The notes beneath the pieces are model-generated. The model made no database searches, was not told the DNA's origin, and worked only from the letters and a program-made list of their open reading frames with translations. Position numbers and translations under genes: made by a program. A stretch of 64,000 bases of DNA from Sacculina carcini (lineage: Eukaryota > Arthropoda > Thecostraca > Sacculinidae): NCBI GenBank assembly GCA_916048095.2, contig OU696579.1, positions 4,716,235 through 4,780,234 of the forward strand, in the 5' to 3' direction. The stretch's first letter is position 1; every line of letters starts with the position of its first letter. Shown here one piece after another: positions 15,005 to 25,700 of this stretch.

Positions 15005-16579
15005 CTCTATGGGATATCTTCAAGTCCTCTCTGTCGACGGGAGACGTACCAACAGACTGGACCAAGGCCAATGTCTGCCCTATTTACAAGAAGGGGGGCA
15101 AGACTAATCCCTTGAATTATCGGCCAGTAAGCCTGACATCAGTTCCTTGCAAAGTATTTGAAAAGCTCTTAAAGAAACGGATGATAGAACACCTAGAAAG
15201 CAATCAGCTGCTCAGGAGCTGGCAACATGGCTTTAGAGCTGGAAGGTCTTGTCTAACCCAATTATTGGAATATCTCGAGGAAGTTGAAAACGCCATAGAT
15301 GAAGGTGATAGCGTGGACGTTGTGTACTTGGATTGTAGGAAGGCTTTTGATACAGTTCCACACAAGCGACTGTTGGTCAAGTTGGAAGCGCTTGGAGTGG
15401 TGGGTGAGGTCTCAAGATGGGTACGTGGCTTTTTGTGTGACCGAATGCAGAGGGTTAGTATTTGGGGCAACTACTCAGACTGGCTACGAGTATGGAGTGG
15501 GGTCCCACAGGGAAGTGTTTTGGGGCCGACTCTGTTCCTGGTCTACATCAATGACTTGTTGGATTCAACACGGTCAAGTGGGAAACTATTTGCTGATGAT
15601 GCCAAGATTTATCGGACAATAAAAAGTAATGATGATGCTGTGATACTGCAAAACGACCTGCATAGACTGAAGGAGTGGACTCAGAACTGGCTGCTACAGT
15701 TTAATGCTGATAAATGTACGGTCATGCATATTGGTAAACGTAACCATGGATATGAATACTATCTGGGGCAAAATGTTTTGGAGGAAACAAGAGAGGAAAA
15801 GGATCTTGGTGTTGTCATTACTGATGACCTGAAACCATCGAGACAGGTAGCAAAGGCAGCAGCAAAAGCCAATTCAATGCTTGGTCTGATAAAGAAGACT
15901 ATGACATGTATGGATTCAGAAATGCTACTCAAACTCTATAAATCACTGGTTAGGCCTCGTCTTGAATACTGTGTTCAGGTCTGGTCTCCGTATACACAGG
16001 GTGACATCAAGAAGCTTGAACGAGTGCAAAGGAGAGCCACAAAATTAGTTCCATCACTGACACACCTTACCTATGAAGAAAGACTTCGTCATTTGGGATT
16101 CACTACCTTGGAAGAGAGAAGAACCAGAGGAGACATGATTGAAGCTTTCAAAATTGTGAAGGGATTTGATAAAGTTGGAGATGGAAATTTACTACGAGTA
16201 GCACCGAGAGACCAGTTCGTGGAAACAAGAGGGCATAGTCTGAAGCTTGATAAGCCACGACATAGAACAAGCAAAAGAAATAAGTTCTTTACAACGAGAG
16301 TTGTGAACAAGTGGAATAGTCTCACTGAGGAAGAAGTCAGCAGTACCAGTGTTAATGGATTTAAAAACAGTTATGACCAGTTTGAGACTATGAGAAAAAC
16401 ACAGAGAAGAGGCACCATTTATGAGCTATGACTCTCTTGCCTCTTTACTATCACTAAGGTAAGCAATCACTAAGGTAAGCAAGTACGGGTACGTCACTGG
16501 AGCGTACATAGACACGTTCTTTGCGATAGTGAACAATGTGGCATTCAGTAAAACATAATTCCTGGCTAGAAAGGTATAT

Positions 16580-16790
16580 GTGAAGTATTCATTCATTCAT
16601 TCATTCATTCATTCATTCATTTATTTGTATAGCGCTCATCCAGGGACACAAGCGCGGCAACCTACAACGAAGATGGGAAAATATAAACATTAACATGAAA
16701 GCACCGCACACACACACAAAATAACACGCGGACAAGTATTTTAGTGATTTCAAGTACGGCGTTGATCGTTTCAAGTATTGACGTCTCATT
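16580..16790 (-). mobile_element. 3' tail of an L2-like LINE or related SINE
   Basis: Read on the minus strand it ends in GAGCGCTATACAAATAAATG followed by (GAAT)n (16583-16620, plus strand ATTC). This resembles the 3' end of the LINE at 8699, and such ends are shared by L2-like LINEs and the SINEs they mobilise. No coding part is attached on this strand. Confidence 0.6.
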
Positions 16791-16805
16791 GTCCTAGTAT
16801 AAGAT

Positions 16806-17050
16806 ATTCTTGTCCTGTCCTCGCGCTATAAACGAATCTCCTTGGTCTGCAAAATCATTCTCTTTTTATGCGCCTCGACTCTACAATGATCTTCCTCCCT
16901 CAACCACTTTTTCTCCCTCACTTCGTAAATACGTTTTGATTGGATTGAAAAAGGTATGTTGCGCTCTACAAATATATGTTGATTGGATTTTCGCTAAATC
17001 TTTCGACCCTGATTATCACGCTCTTACACCGTACACTTCCCTATGATATT
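16806..17050 (+). mobile_element. LINE reverse-transcriptase C-terminal fragment
   Basis: The frame 16810-17046 encodes CPRAINESPWSAKSFSFYAP, matching the C-terminal region of the minus-strand LINE at 9010. Part of a TGCGCTCTACAAATA tail-like sequence is embedded at 16960-16980. It is a short remnant, possibly part of the larger decayed copy that follows. Confidence 0.7.
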
Positions 17051-19443
17051 CATTCACCATCACTTCTTTTCTGTTGCATTTCACACTCATATCTTACCCA
17101 TCATGTTTAGAACGTGCGCTTTGCTGTAGTCAATGATGTATGTTTTATGATATATGATATATATTTCCTGTCCTTCCTTCTGATCTACCAATTCCTACTA
17201 TCACTATTCAACCTCCTGACGCTTCTGGTTCTGATCATGGTTTTATTCTTTGTGAGTTTTCTCCGCTTGCAATTTTTCTCGGTCTATCCCATCTATGTTT
17301 CGCTCCCACATTTATTTCGATCCTAATAAGTTTGTTTCGCTCCTCTCTTCTATTCTTCCGCTTACTTCATTCTACTCCTGTTACTGAGATGTTTCCCCTG
17401 GTTTCTAATGATCTTTCCTTGATTAATGATTCGATGTTCCCTCTCATACCTCGCCATAAGACTACCTCCTCTTCCCCACCCTGGTTTTCTTCTCATCTGT
17501 CCTCTCTCAGGCGCTCCTATCGTCGTTTTGAGCGGCGGTGGAGGCGGTTCCCTTGCACTGACACCTGGTCCTCCTACTGCTCTTCCCGTTCATCTTACTT
17601 ATCGGCTCTTTCTCTTGCCAAACAGTCCTACTTCAAAACTCGCCTTTCTTCTCTCTCCCGGTCTCCTCAAGCTTTATGGAACACACTGAATAATCTACGT
17701 GGCTCTAAGTCTCAACTCTCTACCTGTCTTTTAACAGCTGATGACTTTGCCTCTTTCTTTGCGGATAAACTCCGTAAAGCGCTCTCTTGCCTACCCGTTT
17801 CTTCAACTCTTCTGACATATACTGGTCCCTGTGGTGAATTCTTGTCTTTTTCTCGATTTGAAATTTCTGATTTCTGCTTATTCATTTATTCATCGAAATT
17901 TTCTCCTTCTGATCCGATCAATTTTTCGCTCAATCTCTGATTGTATTCATTTTCTTGCCCCTTATTTTCTTTATTCAATCAATACATCCTTTCTCCATGG
18001 ACTCTTCCTCCCAAACAAACAAACATGCCGTTGTTCGCCCTGCGCTAAGAACAACCTTCGCTTGATCCTGTTGTCTTTCATAACTACCGTCCCATCTCTC
18101 CTTAGTTTTCCCTAAAAAATTCTCGAGTCGGCTATCCATTCTCAACTCTCTCCTTTTGTTAAAATGGCACTTCATACATTCCAGTCTGGCTTTCGACCCC
18201 CTCATTCTACTGAATTTGTTGCTTTATCTGTACTTGACTCTACTCTTTCTCAGTTTGCTTATGGTCGTTCTGTCCTCCTTGTGCTACTTGAATTGTCCTC
18301 GGCTTTCGATCTCGTTCACCACAATATTCTCATTGCTGACCTATCCTCACTTGGTGTTTCGTCTTCAGCTCTCTCTCTTCTCCAATCCTACCTCTTGAAT
18401 AGATAATTTTCGGTTAGCTTCAACTCCTCATCTTCGATTACTCTTCCTCTTCTGGTGTTCCACAGGGATCAGTTCTCGCACTCTTGCTATTTAACATCTT
18501 TATATCCTTTCTATGCCCTATCCTCGAACGCTACTCACTTAGGTTTCATTTATATGCTGACGATATCCAATTTCTCATCCCATTCCCCCTTCCATCTTCT
18601 TCGTTTATTTCTGATGTTATCGCTGATATTGAGTCCTGGACTTCTTCTCGACGTGTTCTGAATCGGTCCAAGTCTGATTTCTTAGTTTTTTATCCTCCTA
18701 GAATTTCGCCTCCATTTCTTCCATTTCCAGTGTCTGGATCTGTGCGTGACTTTGGTGTGATTTTTTATTCTTCTGTTTCGTTCTGTTCTGATATTTCCTC
18801 TGTTGCCAGGATCTGCCGTCTTATTCTTCGGTCACTGTATCCTATTCGCCCTTTTCTTGATCGTCCGTCTGCTATCAAACTTTTACTCTCCCTTATCTTT
18901 TCTCGGATTGATTATTGCTGTTCCTTGTACTTTCATGCTCCTCGATATTCTCTCCGCATTCTACGGCGTGTCATCAACTCTTATTATCGTTTTGTTCTCT
19001 CGCCCTCTCCCTGTCGTCATACATCTCAATTTCTGTTTCAGTTTCGTTGGCTCCCCATTATTCCTCGTATTCATTTTCGCCTTTGCTTTAATATTTTTGA
19101 ACTTATTCACGACCCTAGTCAACCCTCTTATCTTTCTGGTCTCCTCACTGTGTCTACTTCTCCTTCTCGTCATTCTCGCCCTCTTGTCTGCCCTCGAGCC
19201 TTGAACGAGCCATCTTGATCATCCAAGTCTTTTTCTTTCTTTGCTCCCCGACTGTATAACTCGCTTCCTCGTACTCATCTATCAGCCACTTCCTATTCCT
19301 CATTTCGTTCGGCACTCTTAGATACTTATTTGAATTATCATTTGATTCCACTTCTCCCACCCTTACTTCGTATGCTTCAGTCTGATTTCTCACGCTTGCT
19401 CTGACCTTTTCATCTACTTGCTATTCGTGGTGTGTCTTAATTA

Positions 19444-19806
19444 CCGTAAATGATCTTTTTATCCGACATGTCGGATTATTTTTCGAACCCCTGCGTATGG
19501 TGCCGGATTATAAAAGCCTGACGGATTATTAGAGCATGTCGGATTATTTTTGGTCACGGTAGGATTGCGCAAAAACTGCAACACAAAAAATAGTGCACTG
19601 ATAACAGGGACGAGAGAAGACGCGTATCTCCACAATTTATTGTTCTGTGTAGTAATGGCCCACTTGTCTTTTGTTATGATGCAATCCCACAAACGCATCT
19701 TGCCAGATTTCGGTGCCGGATTTTTAGAGCCTGCCGGATTAATTTTCAACCCATACCTTAGAGTGCCGGATTATTAGAGCCTGGCGGATAAATAGAGCAT
19801 TTACGG
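19444..19806. mobile_element. Mariner-type MITE (CCGTAAATG termini)
   Basis: The ends are inverted repeats (CCGTAAATGATC left, complement of CCGTAAATGCTC right) flanked by TA dinucleotides at 19442-19443 and 19807-19808. That is the Tc1/mariner target duplication. Inside, words of the type GTGCCGGATTATTAGAGCCTG and their inverses recur, giving several internal hairpins. No transposase is present. Confidence 0.75.
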
Positions 19807-19945
19807 TAAGTCATGTTCCCTTTTGTCAGTTAATCTTGCTCTTGTTCATGTCTTGTGTTTCTCTTTGACTATTTTTGGCTTATCTTGCTGTTTAACGTGC
19901 GTATTTTTTTATATGCCCTACACCAAATAGATGTTGTTGTTGTTG

Positions 19946-22320
19946 TTGTTGTTGGCGTTCCTCAGGTTGTCTGGCCGAGCAACCTCGAGCTCCTGAGGAA
20001 AGACACGGCACCGACCGGGTTGCTCCACAGGTCTCTGACTGAATTTATTTTGTGTTGTCGCCTGAGTTGTGTGTGTGCTGTGCAGTGTTCCATGATGTGT
20101 GTGATGGTGTGTGGTGCTGAATTGCAATCTGGACAGGTGTCATCGATTGAGTCATTCAACTTTTTCTGATATGACAGAAGGGCAGGATGATGACCGCATC
20201 TCAACCTGGCCAGATGCACCTTGTATTCGCGTGTGAGTGTGTTTTCTGATTTGTGTATGTGCGGTGGGTGTCTTTGTAGGAGTGTATTGTGTTGTAGTGA
20301 GTGTATAGCTTTCCGTGCGTTCTCTGTGTGTATGTGTTTATTGATTGATGTGCGTGGGGGAGCTGGTGGAAGTGATGTGAAAATTTGTCTGTGGTAAAGT
20401 GTGCTTGGTGTTGTTTTTATGTTTCTGTCTGTGTTTTCTTGTGTTGTGAGGTGATGTAGCGGGTGTGCTGTGTTGGTGACTGCGGCTGCTAGTGTTTGTG
20501 TGCCTCTCATGTCTAGGTGGTGTTTCAGTCTCAGGATTTTTGTTTCGTGATGAAGGTGGTCTACTGGTGTGGTGGTTGTGCATCCTGTGATGGTTCTGAG
20601 TGCGGTGTTTTGAAGTGTTTGAAGTATGTTTGTGTTGCGTGTTGCGAGATTGATAGCCCATGCGGGGCTAGCATATTCTATCACGGGTCGGATGTACTGT
20701 TTGTATATGGTGGTTGTGGTGTCTTTGTTGTGTCCGAAAGTTGTGTGTGAGAGTGCTTTAAGTGTGTTGAGGCGTGGGGTGACTTTGATTTTGATGTTGG
20801 TGATGTGTTGTTTTTAATGAGAGGTGTGTGTCGTATGTTACGCCTAGTATTTTTGGCGTGCGTGTGTAGGATGATCGTGTTGTTGATAGTGATTTGTGGT
20901 GTGTAGTTATGTTCGGATGTCCAGTTGGTGATGAGTGTGGCTGTGGATTTGGCCGGTGCAATGCTCAGTTTGTTTGTGGAGAACCATTGTTGTAGTGTGT
21001 TGATGTAAGGTTGTAGTGTGTGCACTGCTGTGTCGGCTTGTCTGTGTGTGCTTGTGATTGTTATGTCGTCTGCATATGATGATATCTGTATGGATGGAGA
21101 GTTGGGTGCTGGCATGTCGTGTAGGTATAAGTTGAAAAGTGTTGGTGCTAAAACGGAGCCCTGAGGACTCCGTTTGTTATGTTGCGTGTGTGAGATGATT
21201 TTCCATTGTACCTCAAATGGGCGCATCTGCCAGCGAGGTAGTTGGCCAACCATCTCTTAGTGTTATTGTGAAGTGTGGTGTCTAGTATTTTGTTTGTGAG
21301 ATTGTGTCGTGGAACTCTGTCGAAGGTTTTGCTGATGTCGAGTGTTATGAGTAGTGTTCTGTGTGGTGGTTTTGTTGTGTTTATGTTATCCATCATGGTC
21401 TGTGTGAGTTTTTTGAGCAGTGTGGTTGTAGAGTGCAGTGATCTGAAGCCGTGTTGTGATTGTGATAGTGGGATTTGTGGTGTGATGAGTTTGAGTATGA
21501 GGCGTTCTGTGATTTTTGATGATGTGCAGAGCAGTGTGATTGGACGATGTGATTGGACGATGATGATCCAGTTGATGGTGTTGGTGAAGATTGTGAGGAA
21601 GATGAGGTTGTTGGTGATTGTGAGGATGAACGAGTTGTATGTGAAGATGGTAATGATGGTGATGTCGGTGGTGCTGATGACCGCGCTGGTGATGTTGATG
21701 GTGATGAAACAGAGGTGACTGATACTGTTGGTGAATGTGCCTGTGTGCAGGTGTTGATGAGTTTGGTGCGCATAATGAGCAGATGAATGAGCTCGTGTGT
21801 TGTGTGATGTTGTGTAGTGATGTGCATGTGGTGTGGCACCAGTTCATGCAGGAGCTGCACTGAACTGAGCCTTTCGTGTGTCGGCGTGATATGAGTGGCT
21901 GTGTGCATATGTGACAGGTGTATGTGTGTTTCGGGCCTGGGTTGGGCTCTATGTCTCCTGCGAGTATGATCATACGAGAAATGATCGCGAGCGGGTCATA
22001 TCTCGACGCCCCCACAGGAGACGGTGACATGAGTGGAAATGAGGATGAGTGTGTGCGTGTGAGGCGAGCGGTGTTGGTGCAGTGTCTGGTGTTTGTGTAT
22101 GTGTAGCGTGGCGTCACGATTTGAGCCAGTTGAACGGAACTATAAAAAGAAGAAAAATAGAGACCTGTGGAACTCGGGTGACCGAAGCCGATCCCAGGAG
22201 CTCGACAACCCCGTCGTTCTGACGAGGCTGGAAGGGTTGTTGCTGCGATTTGGCCTCCAGATTGGAGGGTGGTCCCACGACGTAGACGTCGCAGCTCCAG
22301 GACCAGATGTTGTTGTTGTT
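19946..22320 (-). mobile_element. APE-type LINE with 2A-like peptide and PHD finger, internally deleted
   Basis: Reads from about 22320 down to 19946. The 5' frame carries a 2A-like motif and a PHD finger (see 21750-22030). After a Ser-rich linker the sequence jumps, near 21560, directly into reverse transcriptase: SQHGFRSLHSTTTLLKKL, then LDISKTFDRVPRHN. A one-base frameshift falls at the conserved PQGSVLAP near 21165, followed by the catalytic YADD (SSYADDITIT). The C-terminal part (19962-20684) ends with a CPDC...HITHIMEHC zinc-binding tail. Endonuclease and the first part of reverse transcriptase are missing. Both junctions carry the same CAACAACAACAACATCT word, which looks like a target-site duplication within a (CAA)n-like site. 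This copy is dead by deletion and frameshift. Confidence 0.8.
21750..22030 (-). CDS. LINE N-terminal segment: 2A-like peptide plus PHD finger
   Basis: From an ATG near 22030 (MSPSPVGASRYD) the frame runs through a canonical 2A-like motif, GDIEPNPGP, at 21932-21961. A PHD-type zinc finger follows: CHIC, CSSC, WCHTTC and FICSLC supply the Cys4-His-Cys3 ligands. 2A peptides of the D-x-E-x-N-P-G-P type make the ribosome skip the last Gly-Pro bond. They are documented in APE-type non-LTR retrotransposons of animals (CR1, L2, Crack, Rex1 groups). Here the motif lies about 30 residues from the N-terminus, after a hydrophobic stretch (LAIISRMIILA), as in signal-like N-terminal 2As. The frame then passes into a His/Ser-rich linker without known fold. 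Confidence 0.75.
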
Positions 22321-22709
22321 GTTTGTTGTTTGTTGTCTTGCTGTATTTTGATTGTATTTTTCTCTGCCTCATCTTTCCTTTCTCTTATTCTCCTATCAAC
22401 ATGCGAATTTACTATCTCTCTTCTCACATCCTGCTATGGCTTACTGTTATTGTTCATTCACAGTTGTTTCATGAGCGCTGGTGTTATGTATGGGCGCTAT
22501 ACAAATACATGGTTGTTGTTGACTGACTCCTCAGCATGTATTTACTTGGGTAGCGCAATACCTGTTGTCGTTCTTTTTAGGCACTGTCAGGCTAGGTCAG
22601 ACGTACTGGTACGTGTTATTGTAATTGGCATTTTAAGGTGTGCCATGTGGTTCTACTGATCTGGCTTATATGCTATCACGTTATATGCACAGGTTGCGGT
22701 CATAGGTCT

Positions 22710-25700
22710 ATGATGGCCGTCAGATCGGAGGACGAGTTCGGCGTGAAGGTGGACCGCTGTGTGGCCGATTTGGTCACGAAATTCTGTACGTGTTCTTGTT
22801 TACTCTTCTCTGTATGCTTCAATTACTCTTTATAATCTTGCCTTTTGCCTGTTTTTATCCTATACATCGTGTGTAAACGTGTGTTTTATTGTTCTGTTGC
22901 GTAACGTGACCGATTGTGTTTTGTACATACTATAATGTTAATGTACACATGAGTGTACGAGACATTCATGTGTACATTAGCGGCCATGTGCTGCTCACAG
23001 GCTTCTTGTGAGCGATTTATTCACTGTCTATAAGCTGGAATTGCATGGTTTTGCTAATTTTATTTGTTGGTAGATGCACGTAACAACCTGAATGAAGAAT
23101 GAATATCGATGATGTACTCTTGAAAATAACGAGCCATTTCAGGAGCGTAATATATTGGTTCAATTACGTTTCCTGTCGTGGTAGAGGAACTGAAGTCATG
23201 TCTTCAGTACAAGCGCTCCTGCGTGTCGTCTCTCTTGTAGATAATCTTGTCCTGGCGCGCTGTGCTGTAGAACGTGTTTGTTTGAGTAGATAGCAGTGAT
23301 GGATGTGTTGTGTGTGTCGTGCAGGCGGAGGAGTGCTGGTTGGTTCAGCTTTCTCGCTCGTCTTCTTCAAAAGTGAGACTTTCTTCACTTGTTCTATTTA
23401 TTTTATGTGTCAATGGATTCTGGCCGGAGCTACACCGTTGCAATATGTTTTTAGAAATTCGCGAACATGTACACTCAGACACATACGCATTCAATCTTCG
23501 GATTGTTTTCTTATACCGTAAACGGCACTATTTAACTATTTGAACGGCACCCTGGATGAGGAGATAAACGGCAGAGACCCTGAAGGAAGAGATGAACGGC
23601 ACCCTCCAATTAAACGTCATTCTGCTTGATTGTTATGTTTTGGCAGTAGTTATGACTGACTGATTGTGTTAGTGACTTTGTGATTAGTTACCAGTAATCA
23701 CCCTGCGGTTGTCTTTTATTTAATTAACTAGCATTAAAACCCGCCCGTTGTGCGGAACAATTCATAGAAATATTGCAAATTAAAAATATATAAGGCAAAC
23801 TCATTAAAACCTTAATCAATTAAAAAGTCTAAATTTCATTATTTTTAATTTTATTTTGACAAAATATTTTCACTCAACCCGCCTCATATTTAAACCCGTC
23901 CGATGTGATGAATAATTCAGAACTCGAACACCATCCGTTCTGGTTCTTGAAGTCAAATCCATTAGTTTTGTATATGAATTCATTCTATACGGTGAAATTG
24001 AACGTTTTATTGCTGCCCGCGGGACATTTTTATTTCATAAAAATGAGCCATCGCTTCGTTTGCGTTTCAAGCCCCTGATCATTGAACCAGCGAACCATGA
24101 ACCAGCGCAATTATGTCACCTCATATTCAAGCATACATACACAGACAGACAGATAATTTCTTCTTTATGTATATATATAGCATTAAAACCCGCCCGTTGT
24201 GCGGAGCAATTCATAACATGAAATTCATATTCAATTCATAAAAAAATATGGAAAAATAAAAATGAAATAGGATACACTCATAAAAATATTAATCAATTGA
24301 AAATTATAAGTTTAATTATTTTTATTTCGACAAAATATTTCCCCTCAGTGCGCCTGAGTCATTTTTAAACCCGCCCGTCGTGCTGAATAATTCAGAACTC
24401 GAACACGATCCGTTCTGCATCTTGAAGTCAAATCCATTGGTTTTGTGTATGGATTAATTCTACAGGGTAAATTGAACGTTCTATTGTCTATAGTTGCTGC
24501 CCGCGGAGCATTTTTATTTATAAAAAATACTTTTTTTTAAATGAACCATTTGAAAAAAATGAACTAAAAAATGGAAACACTTTTTTCAAACCCGCCCGTC
24601 GTGCGGAACAATTCATACAATAAAATTCATATTTGAAGTCAAATCCATTGGTTTTGTGTATGGATTAATTCTACAGGGAAAATTGAACGTTCTATTGTCT
24701 ATAGTTGCTGCCCGCAGAACATTTTTATTTGTAAAAAAATTACCTTTTTTTAAATGAACCATTTGAAAAAATGATCTAAAACACTTTTTGAAACCCACCC
24801 GTCGTGCGGAACAATTCATACAATAAAATTCATATCAAATCCATAAAATATATTGAATACAAATTGAAAACCAAAAAATGTAACCTATAAATATCTTAAC
24901 CAATAGAAAAGTCTAAATGTGAATATTTTTGTTCTTATTTTGACAAATATTATCCCTCAACCCGCCTGATATATAAATCTGCCCGTCGTGTGGTATAATT
25001 CAGAACACAAACACGAAACAAACAATGAAAGATGATGAAATCTTTTCATCAGAATGTTTCCAAACTATATATATTACTTAACATCATTCCCCAATATCAT
25101 TTGCTTAAGTACTATTTCACTTTTTCCGCTATAATATTTATTGTTAAAATTTATATATTTTCCGCTATCATTAAAACCCAATATAACCTGAGTCAAACCT
25201 ACCCAACCCAACCCAATCATCCAATCTTGACCGCTCTCAGCCTAGTCTGAGGTGATTTAACTTAAAGTTTTAGCTGATATAAAAGTCTAAATGTAAAATT
25301 TATGTTTCAATTTAGAAAACATGTTTTTCCACAACCCGCCTCATATTTAAAGCTGCCGGTCGTGCGGAATAATTCAGAACTCAAACACGAAACAAACACA
25401 AAGAAAATTGATGAAAAACGACCAATAGAAAAGTCAAATTTGTAAATTCTTGTTTTAATTATTGACGATGTTTTTCCCTCAACACTACTCAAATTCACAC
25501 CCGTCCTTCGTGTGTAGTAATTCAGAGGTGTAACACTATCAAAACAATGAAACATCTCTATAATTCCAGATTAATGCTTCCTCTAAAACAGCATATGCAT
25601 ATACTTGGCATTGCATGATATTACAACCCGTATCCTTATGCAACTTAAGCGTATGCAACTTGAAATTAAACCAATTAAATTACACAGTAAAATTCAGTAG

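Larger units (their letters stand above)
17114..22525 (+). mobile_element. Decayed L2-like LINE with two later insertions
   Basis: Reverse-transcriptase fragments lie in shifting frames. 17332-17940 encodes the N-terminal thumb-proximal region (SLSRSPQALWNTLNNL). 18164-18406 contains FQSGFRPPHSTE and LELSSAFDLVHH. 18484-19218 contains the catalytic YADD and WLPIIPRIHFRL. At least three frameshifts and stops separate them, so it is inactive. It is the same family as the LINE at 8699-11165. The 3' UTR is interrupted by a mariner-type MITE (19444-19806) and then by an opposite-strand LINE (19946-22320). It resumes to GGGCGCTATACAAATACATG plus a (GTT)n tail near 22490-22525. Confidence 0.75.
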
